Program-made: the position numbers and the translations under genes
Part shown: positions 41,888-51,750 of the stretch, piece after piece
Numbering within the stretch: position 1 is the stretch's first letter
Layout: every line of letters begins with the position of its first letter
Origin: Phycisphaeraceae bacterium
Lineage (GTDB): Bacteria; Planctomycetota; Phycisphaerae; Phycisphaerales; UBA1924
Reading direction: 5' to 3'
Length of the DNA: 64,000 bases
NCBI GenBank assembly: GCA_019636845.1
Contig: JAHBWV010000001.1
Coordinates: 186,001-250,000 of the forward strand
The notes under the pieces: model-generated
Databases searched by the model: none
Seen by the model: only the letters and a program-made list of their open reading frames with translations
Told to the model about the DNA's origin: nothing

Positions 41888-42447
41888 GCTCCGAGGATAA
41901 CCCGGGTGGCGGCGCGAAGATCGGGCAGTTCTCTGCCCGGTCCGACCAGCAGGCACCTCGCGGGGTCGATTCCAGCCGCCCGTCCGGCCTCGATATCGCG
42001 TGGTGCATCGCCAACCAGCCACGAGCGGGCGAGATGCAGGCCCAGCTCCTCTGTCGCCTGGAGGATCATCCCGGGCGCGGGCTTTCTGAGCGGATGCTCC
42101 ACGTTGTAGGGCGGTACGGTGCCCTTGGGGTGATACGGGCAGACGTAGACGCGTTCGATCAGTGGCCGGCCCGATGGTTCGGGTGTGAGCAACGCGAGCA
42201 GCCGCTCGTTGGTGCGGGTGACATCCGCGAGGGTGCCGACACCCCGCGCGACAAGCCCCTGATTGCTGACCACGACGAGCACGAAGCCCGCGTTCACCAG
42301 GCGTTCGCATGCGTCCCGTACGCCCGGCAAGAGGCGTACATATGCCGGATTGCAGAGGTCGCCTTGCGGGGTGCCGATCTCGGACCAGGGGAGATCCCGG
42401 TTCTCGATCAGTGTGTCGTCGCGATCAAGGAAGATGGCTGGTCGCAC
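41884..42447 (-). CDS. gmhB: D-glycero-manno-heptose 1,7-bisphosphate phosphatase-like HAD protein
   Basis: 187 residues. GmhB removes the 7-phosphate in ADP-heptose synthesis. HAD-IIIA motifs: AIFLDRDDTLIENRDLPW (catalytic Asp pair), VLVVVSNQGLVARGVGT, a zinc-site-like VYVCPYHPKG followed by LRKPAPGMILQATEE, and SWLVGDAPRDIEAGRAAGI. HisB-type phosphatases are close relatives, but the heptosyltransferase-like gene downstream favours gmhB. The GTG start at 42447 gives the usual length; there is no strong ribosome-binding site, so it is uncertain. Confidence 0.75.
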   Translation of the reverse strand: MRPAIFLDRDDTLIENRDLPWSEIGTPQGDLCNPAYVRLLPGVRDACERLVNAGFVLVVVSNQGLVARGVGTLADVTRTNERLLALLTPEPSGRPLIERVYVCPYHPKGTVPPYNVEHPLRKPAPGMILQATEELGLHLARSWLVGDAPRDIEAGRAAGIDPARCLLVGPGRELPDLRAATRVILGA

Positions 42448-42557
42448 ACCCGGATTATGGGCATGATCCGACGCCCCTGCGCTCTGCACCCAATCAACCT
42501 CCGATCGGCCGTTGGTCACCCCCGCGTCACGGATTCGGGCCTGCGGGGCACGGAATC

Positions 42558-42586
42558 GGAACGAAGACAGTGTCCGGACGTATAAG
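42558..42586 (+). promoter_or_regulatory. Possible ECF-type promoter for the secreted repeat protein
   Basis: GGAAC at 42558-42562, 16 bases, CGTATAAG. The -35 resembles ECF-sigma sites (GGAAC) and no TTGACA-like box is present at the right spacing. The start codon lies 25 bases after the -10. Confidence 0.25.
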
Positions 42587-42610
42587 ACAGACGGAGAAAG
42601 GGGGTGGGTC

Positions 42611-43798
42611 ATGACGATCCGCCTTGCGAACACCGGCTCGGGCACAAGCTCTGGCGATCTCTTGAGGGGTGCGGCTCTTTCGATCGCGATTCTGGCGGTT
42701 GCATGCTCGGCTTCCGCTCAGGACCAGTTCAGGTTCGGCGATCCCTCGGTCGGGCGTGTGAGCGAGTCGCGGGGGTCCGCGCCGCGCGATGCGGGTGCGG
42801 GCCGCGGCACAGACCGTGCATCGGGTCGCAGCGCGAGCAGCATCGACGCGATGGCGAATTCACGGACGATCAGCCGCCCGACCACCGCTGATCGAGCACC
42901 GAGTTTCAATCGTGCTTCATCGAATGCTTCGTACCAGGATCGCGGGTCCAGTGCATCGCGCAACAGCGGGCGTTCGGGCAACGACCGCATCACGTGGACC
43001 GGCACCGGGCGTTCTGCGATCGATCCGGATGGCGACGGCATCGGGATGCGCAACCCCGGCTCGTCGCGCGACCGCGACAACAGAGGCGATTGGAGCTCCG
43101 GGAACAACTGGAACAGCAACGACCGCGATCGGCGCGGCTCGTCATGGTCGGGTTGCTCCGCGGGGTGCGGATCTTCCTGCTCTCATGTCTCGCATGGGTA
43201 TCGCGGGTACAGAAGCTCCTCCGGCAAGACATGCGGCGTGAACGCTTATCGCTGCGGCGGCTGTTCGTCCTGCTCGGGATGGTCGGGCGTCTCGGTCGTG
43301 TATTCGAGAGCGTCCTACTCCCGCGACTGGATCGACCCGTGGAGCACGGCGTATGTCACGCCGGTGGTCGTCGAGCCGGTGGTGGTTGAGCCCGTCGTTG
43401 TCGTGCAGCCATCCGCGGCTCAGCCCGTGTATGTCGTTCAGCGGCCAGTGGTGGTCTACGCGACGACCGATGTCTCCAACGCGATCCTCGCGGCGGACGC
43501 CGGGGCGCATCCCAGAGCGATCGCGCTGATGCGTGCGTATGCGGGCCAGCATGGCACGCTCCCTCAGTATGCCGAACTTGGCCCTGCGGCGCGTGCAGCA
43601 CTTGAGAGCGTCTGGAGGACATATGAGCGTGCGGCTCTGACTCCCGGGGCGAACGCGGACACGTACTTCATGCTCGGGGCGTGCCGCGCTCTCAGGGGCG
43701 ATACCGAGATGGCGGTTGCGGCGTTCGAGGCCGCTCTGGCGTGGGGCGATTCTGATCCCTCGACTCAGCGGCTGCTGCTGTGGTTCAGAGGTTCGTGA
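42611..43798 (+). CDS. Secreted Ser/Arg/Cys-rich protein with C-terminal TPR-like domain (paralogue 1)
   Basis: 395 residues. Signal peptide to ACSASAQD (about residue 37). A long disordered Ser/Arg/Asn/Gly-rich region follows (to ~180), then a Cys-rich stretch (WSGCSAGCGSSCSH, CGGCSSCSGWSG), then a valine-rich linker TPVVVEPVVVEPVVVVQPSA. The last ~110 residues form a helical TPR-like domain (ILAADAGAHPRAIALMRAYA, then GANADTYFMLGACRALRGDT). The next gene has the same linker type and C-terminal domain. Probably an envelope or surface scaffold. The start overlaps the ATG of a possible longer gmhB, back to back. Confidence 0.65.
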   Translation: MTIRLANTGSGTSSGDLLRGAALSIAILAVACSASAQDQFRFGDPSVGRVSESRGSAPRDAGAGRGTDRASGRSASSIDAMANSRTISRPTTADRAPSFNRASSNASYQDRGSSASRNSGRSGNDRITWTGTGRSAIDPDGDGIGMRNPGSSRDRDNRGDWSSGNNWNSNDRDRRGSSWSGCSAGCGSSCSHVSHGYRGYRSSSGKTCGVNAYRCGGCSSCSGWSGVSVVYSRASYSRDWIDPWSTAYVTPVVVEPVVVEPVVVVQPSAAQPVYVVQRPVVVYATTDVSNAILAADAGAHPRAIALMRAYAGQHGTLPQYAELGPAARAALESVWRTYERAALTPGANADTYFMLGACRALRGDTEMAVAAFEAALAWGDSDPSTQRLLLWFRGS

Positions 43799-43977
43799 TC
43801 GATGGTCTGTGACAGAGGGCCCGAAGCGGGCGGCGGGATGGGCATTGTGTAACGACGCACCGGGCGAGTGCATCCGGGGTGCGGGAGTGGATGAACAAGG
43901 TAGAGTCGCGGCTCGGGCGTTGCCTGTCTGCCGCTTCAGATGGGAGCCACACGATGGTCTGCTTGAGGAAGGGCAAC

Positions 43978-44775
43978 ATGAGAATGGGACTGGTCGCTCT
44001 GGCAGTCTGTGGACTGGCAGCGACCCCGGCCATGGCTGGCGGTGGGCGCGGCTGGAGCCGTTCGTGCAGCGATGGGTTCAGTGTCTCATCATGGGGCGGC
44101 TCGCGCGGCTCTGGGTTCAGTGTCTCCATCAGTTCGGGTTGGAACGATTGCGGCCCGCGGCCTGTCTATTCCAGGCCCGTGTACCACCGTCCGGTGGTTG
44201 TCTGTCCTCCTCCGGTCGTCGTCACTCGCCCCGTGGTGTACACGCAGCCGGTCGTGTACGCGGCACCGGTGGTGGTTGAGCCCGTGCGGGTTGTGCAGCC
44301 GGTTGTGCGGCAGACCGTGTACCAGCCGCTCGTTCAGCAGGTGGTCCAGCCGGCGGTGCAGCAGGTCACTTACCAGCCGACGTACCCGTCGCCCGCGCCC
44401 GCGACGCTCGCGTCGGGCGTGACGCCCGCGGTGCCGGTCTCTTCGGCGGCAGAGGACTTGACGCGGGCCCTTGCGGCGGCGAATCAGGGTGAGGATCGGC
44501 GCGCGATCGAGTTGATGCGTGCGTACTTTCGTATCTATGCGACGCCCCCAGCCGGGCTTGTGCTTTCTCGGCCGATGCTCGAGCGACTGGAGGGCGCGTA
44601 TGCCAGACGCTGCGAACTGGAGGAGCCGAACGCCGACACCTATTTCGTGCTCGCGGTGCTGCGTGGGCTGCTCGGAGACCGCGAGGGAGGCACGGCGGCT
44701 CTCGACGCCGCGCGGGCCTGGGGGGATCGCGACGGATCCGCGGCACAGGCGCGTGCATGGCTTGAGAGCCGATAA
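43978..44775 (+). CDS. Secreted protein with Val/Pro/Gln linker and C-terminal TPR-like domain (paralogue 2)
   Basis: 265 residues. Signal peptide to TPAMAGG (about residue 20), a Gly/Ser-rich stretch (GGSRGSGFSVSISSGW), then a linker of RPVYHRPVVVCPPPVVVTRP type with repeated Val, Pro and Gln, and a C-terminal domain (LAAANQGEDRRAIELMRAYF, then EPNADTYFVLAVLRGLLGDR) clearly related to paralogue 1. Start chosen for GAGGAAGGG six bases upstream. A strong hairpin with a T-rich tail follows the stop. Likely extracytoplasmic; role unknown. Confidence 0.65.
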   Translation: MRMGLVALAVCGLAATPAMAGGGRGWSRSCSDGFSVSSWGGSRGSGFSVSISSGWNDCGPRPVYSRPVYHRPVVVCPPPVVVTRPVVYTQPVVYAAPVVVEPVRVVQPVVRQTVYQPLVQQVVQPAVQQVTYQPTYPSPAPATLASGVTPAVPVSSAAEDLTRALAAANQGEDRRAIELMRAYFRIYATPPAGLVLSRPMLERLEGAYARRCELEEPNADTYFVLAVLRGLLGDREGGTAALDAARAWGDRDGSAAQARAWLESR

Positions 44776-44806
44776 GCGGTCGAGATCCCGATTTTCTTGC
44801 GATCCA

Positions 44807-44840
44807 GCCCCGGCACTCTGTTCCGGGGCACTTTCATTTT
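44807..44840 (+). terminator. Rho-independent terminator after paralogue 2
   Basis: GCCCCGG / CCGGGGC stem (44807-44813, 44823-44829), 9-base loop, followed by ACTTTCATTTT. It separates the secreted pair from the kinase gene. Confidence 0.65.
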
Positions 44841-44895
44841 CGCGCGTCTATGCGATACTGTGTGAACTGCGTCAACCCATGGTGCCCGTGCGGAC

Positions 44896-47235
44896 ATGAG
44901 TAAGGAAACCCCAGGACACGATCGAGACGGCGACGCACGCTCCGGCCCGGTCGGAGCGTCTGCGAGCGGCTTCTCCGCGATCAACTCGGGCGACATGTGG
45001 GAGAGTGCGGCGCGCGAGCCGCTCCCCGCGTCGATCGGGAAGTACACGATCATCAGAGAACTCGGTTCCGGCGGGATGGGCGTTGTGTACGAGGCGTCGC
45101 AGGAGTTTCCTTCCCGGCGTGTGGCGTTGAAGGTGGTGCGTGGTGCGTCGCCGTCGCCGACGATGATGAGGCGATTCGCGCACGAGGCCGAGGCACTCGC
45201 GATGCTGCAGCACCCCGGCATCGCGCAGTTGTACGAGGCGGGTTTTGCGGAGACGCCGCGCGGCAAGGTGCCGTTTCTCGCCATGGAGCTGGCGATCGGC
45301 AAGCCGATCACGACCCACTGTCGGGAAGAGGGGCTCAACGTTGCGTCACGCCTCTCGCTGATCATCAGCGTCTGCGAGGCGGTCGAGCACGCGCACCGTC
45401 GGGGCGTCATTCATCGAGACTTGAAGCCGGGCAATATCGTCGTCGTGCCCGGGATCGGCCCGAAGGTGCTGGATTTCGGGCTGGCTCGGCTGGTCGCGCC
45501 GGACACAGAGATGACGGCGGCGACGGGTCAGGGGGAGTTGGTGGGCACCGTCGGCTACATGAGTCCGGAGCAACTCTCCGGCGATCCTCGCGCGATCGAC
45601 ACGCGTGTCGATGTCTTTGCGCTCGGGGTCGTGCTGTATGAGATCCTCGCGGGGCGGGCCGCGTTTGATATCCGGGGAAAGTCGGTTGTGCAGGCGCTTG
45701 AGGTCATGCGCTCGGTCGAGCCGCCGACACTCGGGCGGATCGATCCCGCGTTGCGTGGGGACATCGAGGCGATTGTCGCCAAGGCGATGGAGCGAGACCC
45801 TGATCGTCGGTACTCATCGGCGGCGGAGCTTGCGGCAGATATCCGGCGCTCGATGTCGAGTGAGCCGGTCACGGCCAGGCCGCTGACGACGTTCTACCAG
45901 TTGGGGCGCTTTGCGCGTCGGCACCGCGGGGTGGTTGCTGCGGCTTCGATCATCGTGGGCGTGATCGCGATCGGCGTCTCCGCGACGGCGTGGCAGGCCT
46001 TCGAGGCGACGAGGGAGCGTGATCGAGCCCGCCAGGAGGCCATGCGTGCGACGCAGACCCGTGAGTTGCTGGAGCGGATGCTTCGGCTTGCGACGCCCCA
46101 CGGAACGGGCGGGTTGACGCTGACGCTGCGGGAGATGATCGACACTGCGGCGCGAGAGCTGGAGGAACGGATCGGCACCATCGAGCCGCTGGTTGAAGCG
46201 GACACACGCCGGATCCTCTCCGAGGTCTACGGCAATCTTGGGGAGTACGCGATCTCCGAGCGTCAGAGACGGCGCGCCATCGAGATCTACGAGAAGGAGC
46301 GGGGGCGCGATTCCTTCGAGGCGATTCGCGAGATCGCCGCGTTGTCGATCGCCGTCGCCGAGCAGGACCGGGGCGAAGAGGCCGAGCGCATCGCGCGTGA
46401 CGGGCTCGACCGGGCCGAGCGGTCTCTGGGCGTCGATTCAGAGTCCGCGATCGATCTCTGCCATGCGATCGGCTATGCGATCGGGTACGCCCGTCCCGAC
46501 GCGTGGGATGAGATGCTCGAATGGGAGCGCAGGGCGTTTGAGAGGTCCGAGCGCAGCCGTGGGAGGGAGCATCCCCTCAGCCAACAGATGGCGATGAACA
46601 TGGCCGTGACACTTGAGCAGATGGGGCGTGTGGAGGAGGCGGCGCCGATTCTGCGGGAAGTCCATGCCACGCGTGCGCAGACCCTCGGACCTGAGCACCC
46701 GGACACCATGATCGCCGAGAACAACGTGATCACCGTCGAGGCGAACATGGGGAATACCGAGGTCGCGCTCGGGATGATCACCGAACTGGAGCGGCGTTCG
46801 TCCCGGGTCCACGGCGAGAGCCATCCGAGCACGCTGCTCTATCTTCGCAACAAGCTCATGCTCAAGGCGACAGTGGCGCCGCCTGCCGAGCTTCTCCCGG
46901 AGGCGCGTCAGTTGTATGAGCGTCGTCTCACGCGATTCGGGAGAGACCATCGCCAGACCTTCGAGGCCCAGGGATTCCTCGCGAACATCCTGCTGCTGGC
47001 GGGGAGCATCGACGAGGGTGAGGCGATCGCGACGGATCTCTACCCGCGCGTGCTCGCCATGTTCGGTCAGGAGCATATCGAGACAACAAAGGCGATCGGG
47101 CTGATGTGGGACGTCGCGGAGCAACGCGACGACCACGTGGCGATGCGCACGTGGGCGGACGCCCTCCGAGGCACGCCCTTCGAGCAGGAGGTCGAACGCC
47201 AGATGGAGGCCAAGGGGCTGGGGCGTGTGGACTGA
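44896..47235 (+). CDS. Membrane Ser/Thr protein kinase with TPR-like sensor domain
   Basis: 779 residues. A Hanks-type kinase domain (~50-320) has the glycine loop ELGSGGMGVVYEA, VALKVV (Lys ~79), the catalytic loop VIHRDLKPGNIVV (Asp ~175), DFGLAR (Asp ~193), and GTVGYMSPEQLSG. One membrane helix lies at ~345-366 (VVAAASIIVGVIAIGVSATA). The C-terminal ~400 residues form TPR-like repeats (LLEADTRRILSEVYGNLGEY-like pairs, then EHPDTMIAENNVITVEANMG) outside the cytoplasm. This is the common planctomycete kinase design. The proline-rich or Cys-rich proteins upstream may be related by location only. Confidence 0.9.
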   Translation: MSKETPGHDRDGDARSGPVGASASGFSAINSGDMWESAAREPLPASIGKYTIIRELGSGGMGVVYEASQEFPSRRVALKVVRGASPSPTMMRRFAHEAEALAMLQHPGIAQLYEAGFAETPRGKVPFLAMELAIGKPITTHCREEGLNVASRLSLIISVCEAVEHAHRRGVIHRDLKPGNIVVVPGIGPKVLDFGLARLVAPDTEMTAATGQGELVGTVGYMSPEQLSGDPRAIDTRVDVFALGVVLYEILAGRAAFDIRGKSVVQALEVMRSVEPPTLGRIDPALRGDIEAIVAKAMERDPDRRYSSAAELAADIRRSMSSEPVTARPLTTFYQLGRFARRHRGVVAAASIIVGVIAIGVSATAWQAFEATRERDRARQEAMRATQTRELLERMLRLATPHGTGGLTLTLREMIDTAARELEERIGTIEPLVEADTRRILSEVYGNLGEYAISERQRRRAIEIYEKERGRDSFEAIREIAALSIAVAEQDRGEEAERIARDGLDRAERSLGVDSESAIDLCHAIGYAIGYARPDAWDEMLEWERRAFERSERSRGREHPLSQQMAMNMAVTLEQMGRVEEAAPILREVHATRAQTLGPEHPDTMIAENNVITVEANMGNTEVALGMITELERRSSRVHGESHPSTLLYLRNKLMLKATVAPPAELLPEARQLYERRLTRFGRDHRQTFEAQGFLANILLLAGSIDEGEAIATDLYPRVLAMFGQEHIETTKAIGLMWDVAEQRDDHVAMRTWADALRGTPFEQEVERQMEAKGLGRVD

Positions 47236-47250
47236 GGCGGCAAGCTCTGC

Positions 47251-48495
47251 TCAGAGCTTCTTGAGCGCATCCACCAGGGTGTCGATGTGTTCGGTCGTGT
47301 GCGCGGCTGAGATCTGGCAGCGGAGGCGGGCGTGTCCCTCTGGCACGACCGGGTATCCGAAGCCGATGACGATGACGCCCATTTCGAGCAGGCGTTTGGA
47401 CATGGCGATCGCCTTGGCGGTGTCGTGGACGATGATCGGGCAGATGGCGGTTGGTGATTCGAGCACGTCGAAGCCCGCCTGCTTGATCTTCTGGCGTGCG
47501 TAGGCGACGTTGGTACGCAGGCGCTCGACGCGCTGCGGCTCCGTGAGCATGATCTCGATCGCCTTCCGCGCCGACGCGGCGACGGTTACAGGGAGCGCGT
47601 TCGAGAAGAGCGTGGGCCTGCCGCGCTGGATGAGCATATCGATCGCGTCGCGTGTTCCCGCGACGAACCCTCCCGCGCCGCCTCCCAGGGCCTTGCCGAG
47701 CGTTCCGCTGAACATATCGACGCGGTTGGTGCGGGTCGGCGCGGCGTGTGCGGGATCGATCATTCCCCAGTGCTCGTGCGTGCCGCGTCCGGTGCGTCCC
47801 ATGACGCCGTGCCCGTGCGAGTCGTCGACGACGAGGATGGCGTTGTGTTTATCGCAGAGGACGCGCATCGTCGGGAGGTCGGCGATGGAACCCTCCATCG
47901 AGAAGACGCCGTCAGTCACGACCCAGATCTGACCCGTGACGGCGGGGTTTGCCGCGGCCTCGGCGAGACGCTGCTCGAGTGAGTTCTCGCCCGTCAGCAC
48001 GTTGTTCTTGTAGACGGCCTTGTGAACACCCTTCTTGATGACCGTTGCGAGGCGGATCGAGTCGATGATGCAGGCGTGATTGAGCTCGTCCGAGATGATG
48101 ATGTCACCCGGCTCGCAGAGCGTGGGGAAGATCGCCTCGTTCGCGGTCCATGCGGAGACGAAGGTGTATGACGCTTCGGTTCCCATCATGCGGGCGATGA
48201 GTTGTTCGAGATCGTGGTGCGGGCCGAATGTGCCGCAGATGAAGCGCACGGAGGCGGTGCCTGCGCCATAGTCTTTCAGGGCTTTGACGCCGGCCTCGAC
48301 GACCTCCGGGTGGTTCGCAAGCCCGAGGTAGTTGTTTGAGCAGAAGCAGAGGGTGTCGCGGAAAGAGCCGTCCGGCTGCTTGAGACGAACTACCGCGTCC
48401 ATGGGACCGTCGATGGTCTGGAGGTGCTTGTACTGTCCTCCGTCGCGGAGCGACTGGAGCGTTGCTGCGGCACGAGCGTCGAATGGTGTGGGCAT
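47251..48495 (-). CDS. kbl: Glycine C-acetyltransferase (2-amino-3-ketobutyrate CoA ligase)
   Basis: 414 residues. Kbl converts 2-amino-3-ketobutyrate and CoA to glycine and acetyl-CoA, the second step of threonine breakdown; it is a PLP enzyme of the alpha-oxoamine synthase family. Motifs: CFCSNNYLGLANHPEV, FICGTFGPHHDLEQLIARMM, SDELNHACIIDSIRL, VDDSHGHGVMGRTGRGT, and the PLP-lysine segment MFSGTLGKALGGGAGGF. 8-amino-7-oxononanoate synthase is a relative, but the GTFGPHHDLE and SDELNHACIIDSIR pattern favours Kbl. No threonine dehydrogenase gene is in the window. Start at 48495 fits the family. Confidence 0.9.
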   Translation of the reverse strand: MPTPFDARAAATLQSLRDGGQYKHLQTIDGPMDAVVRLKQPDGSFRDTLCFCSNNYLGLANHPEVVEAGVKALKDYGAGTASVRFICGTFGPHHDLEQLIARMMGTEASYTFVSAWTANEAIFPTLCEPGDIIISDELNHACIIDSIRLATVIKKGVHKAVYKNNVLTGENSLEQRLAEAAANPAVTGQIWVVTDGVFSMEGSIADLPTMRVLCDKHNAILVVDDSHGHGVMGRTGRGTHEHWGMIDPAHAAPTRTNRVDMFSGTLGKALGGGAGGFVAGTRDAIDMLIQRGRPTLFSNALPVTVAASARKAIEIMLTEPQRVERLRTNVAYARQKIKQAGFDVLESPTAICPIIVHDTAKAIAMSKRLLEMGVIVIGFGYPVVPEGHARLRCQISAAHTTEHIDTLVDALKKL

Positions 48496-48596
48496 GCCCT
48501 GAACCTCTGTGTAGCGGGGAGCTCTGTCCGTCGGGAACATCTGGCTGGAGAGGGATTGGAGTGTAGGGAACGCGGGCAGTTCCAGCGCGCAGCGAA

Positions 48597-48623
48597 GCGG
48601 CCCCCATACCACTCGGGGGCCGC
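48597..48623 (-). terminator. Hairpin between the lipase-like gene and kbl
   Basis: GCGGCCCCC / GGGGGCCGC, a perfect 9-bp stem with a 9-base loop, placed after the stop of the lipase-like gene. No T-tract on the minus strand, so it may act as a terminator only with help. Confidence 0.45.
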
Positions 48624-48667
48624 CCGCCGTCCCACTCCAGAATCGAACCACCTCGCGTCCGTTCGTG

Positions 48668-50173
48668 TCAGTCCCTGCGCCGGCGGCTCGCGACGAGGCA
48701 GCCGAGCCCGATGAGCGCGGTTGCGCCGGGGGCGGGGACGGTGCCGTAGTTCCAGAAGGTGATGTCGTTGATCGCGATCGCGCTCGCCTGGCCGTCCAGC
48801 GACTCGAACACAAAGGCGACCGCGTATTCTCCATCCTCGAACGTCTGCCAGAGAGAGACGGGCTCGCTGAACTGATCCTCAGAGCCGGCGAGATTGAACG
48901 ACTGGCGGGCGGAGAAGATTTCCAGCCACTGATACGCGCCCTCGAACTCGTATGCCACGAGCACGGAGAGCATCCCGTCGCGTTGGCTCAGCCCGCTGTC
49001 CGCGAAAGAATACGAGAATGTCATCGTGTCGATGGGGCCATCGCCGCGTGTGTCCACGTTCAGGATCGTCCATGACCGCTCCGTTCCGAGTGCCGCCAGA
49101 TCCAGCCCCGTGACCCGGCCATCCGTATATCGGGCGTTCGCCATGCCCGCGGTCGCGTCGATGCTTACGTCCGGAGTGCGCTCCTGCTCCGGGAGGAAGC
49201 TCAGCATCTTGCTTGTATCTGTGAAGCCGGTGTCCTTGTCGAGCGTGAACAAGCGCCCGCGGTTGTGCTTCCCGGCATCCGCAAAGGGCCAGGGCTTGCC
49301 AACCTGTTCTGCGCGTTCGAATGAGTATCCCCATCCGTAGCGTCCGTACGTCGACTTCGGCACCGGTCCGAGGTCGACCACGCCGGACCCGTGGATTCCT
49401 TGCTCGTACCACTCAACAGGCCACTTGTGGTGCTCGCGCGGCTGGACCGCAGGGAAGTATCGCGTTGTCGCGGCAGCATCAACGTTGACGGCAGACTTGA
49501 ACGTGTGTCCGGTGAACCCGACGACCCCGAGTGCGCCGCCGGACGCGAAGTAGTTCTCAGCGACGTCCGCGGTCGCGCCGAAGACCTTTCCCATCGCGCC
49601 GTTGGGGTCGATCGCGGGATCGAGAAACGTCTGTTGGACGGTCTTCACGCCGTACTTCTTCAGTCCGCGCGCCGCCCACTCGTTGATGGGAGCACCGAGA
49701 CTGTGCGAGATCAGGTGGACATGATCCCACTGACCCTCGCCGCCGATGCGGCCTTTCGTGATGATCTGGTGAAGCAGATTGTCAGCCTGACCCCCTGTTG
49801 CTCCGATGGCGTCGATGAAGTTTGCACCAAGGTTGCCGAGCCCGGGCCCGAACGTGCCGGCTGCATCTGTCCGCCAGTCGTACTGCCACACAGCCGTTCC
49901 AGCGGGAAGAATGCGACGCCCGTTCATCGTCGCGCGAAGATCGCCCCACATCGCGGGCGTGTCGTCGAACCCGTGGATCATGACGACCAGCGTCTTCTGG
50001 CTATCTGTGCGCTGGGAGAGTGCCGCGTTGTTGTCGTACTTGCCGACCTTGCCCTTGGGGGGTTCGGCGGGTTTCGCCGGTGCCGCCAGAGCGGGCTGGC
50101 CGAGTACGGCCAAACCTGCGGCGAGGGCGATCAGTGTGGCGCGGCTGAGGACGTTGGTGCGTGTGATCTGCAT
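48668..50173 (-). CDS. Exported alpha/beta-hydrolase (lipase-like) with PEP-CTERM-like tail
   Basis: 501 residues. Signal peptide to PALAAPA (about residue 31). Residues ~60-300 are an alpha/beta hydrolase: [16 protein letters not shown] (oxyanion-side HG), then [16 protein letters not shown] with the nucleophile Ser in S-H-S-L-G, and a possible acid in DPAIDPN. A beta-rich domain follows (~330-470). The tail is [20 protein letters not shown] with a basic end, a PEP-CTERM-like sorting signal. Substrate is probably a lipid or ester. Start supported by AAGGAG. It is divergent from glyA. Confidence 0.75.
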   Translation of the reverse strand: MQITRTNVLSRATLIALAAGLAVLGQPALAAPAKPAEPPKGKVGKYDNNAALSQRTDSQKTLVVMIHGFDDTPAMWGDLRATMNGRRILPAGTAVWQYDWRTDAAGTFGPGLGNLGANFIDAIGATGGQADNLLHQIITKGRIGGEGQWDHVHLISHSLGAPINEWAARGLKKYGVKTVQQTFLDPAIDPNGAMGKVFGATADVAENYFASGGALGVVGFTGHTFKSAVNVDAAATTRYFPAVQPREHHKWPVEWYEQGIHGSGVVDLGPVPKSTYGRYGWGYSFERAEQVGKPWPFADAGKHNRGRLFTLDKDTGFTDTSKMLSFLPEQERTPDVSIDATAGMANARYTDGRVTGLDLAALGTERSWTILNVDTRGDGPIDTMTFSYSFADSGLSQRDGMLSVLVAYEFEGAYQWLEIFSARQSFNLAGSEDQFSEPVSLWQTFEDGEYAVAFVFESLDGQASAIAINDITFWNYGTVPAPGATALIGLGCLVASRRRRD

Positions 50174-50386
50174 GACTCGGACTCCTTTGAGAATGGGTGG
50201 TTGTTGAAGGACGACACACCCTCCAGCGTGAAGCACGCCCGCGACCGGCGGGGGATTCAGACGTTTCCGAAGAAATCTCCCACCCCTCGGCTTGCCGCCC
50301 GCCTGGCGGACCACGGCTCCGTCGCGGTCTGGCTCACCACGCATTGCCCACACACGCCGCTTCACACCCGATATCCTTTGAAACAC

Positions 50387-51730
50387 ATGGCTACCCATTC
50401 CCAGACTCCCCATTCCCACTCGCACGTCCCAGACGCTGATCCCATCACCGATCAGGTCTTGTCGCTCATCGGGCGCACCGACCCCGAGGCCGCGGCGTTG
50501 ATCGCGAAGGAGCGTGACCGCCAGGAGACAACTCTGGAGTTGATCGCGAGCGAGAACCATGTCTCGCCCGAGGTCATGCACGCGATGGGGACGTGCCTGA
50601 CGAACAAGTACGCCGAGGGGTATCCGGGTGCGCGGTACTACGGCGGGTGCGAGTTCCACGATCAGATCGAGGATCTCGCGCGCGAGCGTGCCAAGCGGCT
50701 GTTCGGGTCGAGGTTCGCCAACGTGCAGCCCCACTCGGGCGCGCAGGCCAACACGGCGGCGTTCATGGCGTTGCTCCAGCCCGGCGACACGTTCTGCTCG
50801 CTCGTCCTGAAAGACGGCGGGCACCTGTCGCACGGGATGAAGATCAATTTCTCGGGCACGTTCTACAGGCCCGTCCACTACCCGCTGCACTACGAGAAGG
50901 CCCACCCGGAGCATGAGCGCATCGACTACGACGCTGTTCGCGCCGTGTGCATGGAGCACAAGCCGAAGGTGCTGATGTGCGGCTATTCGGCTTATCCGCG
51001 GGTGATCGACTTCGCGAGGTTCCGCGCGATCGCGGATGAGTGTGGTGCGCTGCTGATGGCGGACATCGCGCACATCGCCGGGCTCGTCGCGTCCGGCGTG
51101 CATCCCTCGCCGTTCCCGCACGCGCACGTGGTGACGACGACGACGCACAAGACGCTGCGCGGGCCGCGGGGCGGGCTGATTCTCACCAATGACGAGGAGC
51201 TGGCCAAGAAGATCGACAAGGCGCTCTTCCCCGGTGTGCAGGGCGGGCCGCTGATGCACATCATTGCCGCGAAGGCGGTCGCGTTCGGCGAGGCGCTCCG
51301 CCCGGAGTTCAGGACGTATTGCGAGCGCGTGGTGCGCAACGCCTCCACGCTCGCCTCGGAGTTGGTTGCGAAGGGGTATCGCATCACGACCGGGGGGACG
51401 GACAACCATCTGATGCTGGTTGACCTTCGTGGCAAGAGCGACCAGTTGACAGGCGCGGACGCGGAGAAGTGGCTGGAAGCCGCGGGGATTATCACCAACA
51501 AGAACGGCATCCCCGATGATCCGCGGCCGCCCCGCGTGACGAGCGGGGTGCGGCTTGGGACTCCTGCGTTGACGACGCGCGGCTTCGGGGAGGCGGAGAT
51601 GCGTGCGGTTGCCGCGCTCTTCGATCGGGTGCTCAGCGCGGGCGTGCAGGGTGGTGATGCGCTCGCATCGGCGACGGCATCGGTGCGCGAGGATGTACGC
51701 GGGCTCTGCAAGCGTTTCCCGCTCGGATGA
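50387..51730 (+). CDS. glyA: Serine hydroxymethyltransferase
   Basis: 447 residues. GlyA interconverts serine and glycine with tetrahydrofolate, feeding one-carbon units. It has the family motifs: [79 protein letters not shown], and the PLP-lysine segment [17 protein letters not shown] (Lys ~255). The first ~20 residues form a His/Ser-rich leader ([13 protein letters not shown]) not usual in the family. The lipase-like gene is divergent, with 213 bases between starts, in which I see no riboswitch. The repeat nursery begins ~20 bases after the stop. Confidence 0.95.
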   Translation: MATHSQTPHSHSHVPDADPITDQVLSLIGRTDPEAAALIAKERDRQETTLELIASENHVSPEVMHAMGTCLTNKYAEGYPGARYYGGCEFHDQIEDLARERAKRLFGSRFANVQPHSGAQANTAAFMALLQPGDTFCSLVLKDGGHLSHGMKINFSGTFYRPVHYPLHYEKAHPEHERIDYDAVRAVCMEHKPKVLMCGYSAYPRVIDFARFRAIADECGALLMADIAHIAGLVASGVHPSPFPHAHVVTTTTHKTLRGPRGGLILTNDEELAKKIDKALFPGVQGGPLMHIIAAKAVAFGEALRPEFRTYCERVVRNASTLASELVAKGYRITTGGTDNHLMLVDLRGKSDQLTGADAEKWLEAAGIITNKNGIPDDPRPPRVTSGVRLGTPALTTRGFGEAEMRAVAALFDRVLSAGVQGGDALASATASVREDVRGLCKRFPLG

Positions 51731-51750
51731 TCGGAGCGGGGAGGGTCAGA

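Noticed and set aside
48630..48668. GGTTCGATTCT-like string on the minus strand, resembling a tRNA T-arm
   Set aside because: The flanking bases do not pair as a T-stem and no acceptor, D or anticodon arm can be built around it.
50174..50386. Possible riboswitch upstream of glyA
   Set aside because: No glycine, SAM or THF riboswitch core could be recognised; only a few weak inverted repeats are present.
49391..50386. In-frame N-terminal extension of glyA antisense to the lipase-like gene
   Set aside because: SHMT homology starts after 50387; the extension is the antisense of a well-supported gene.
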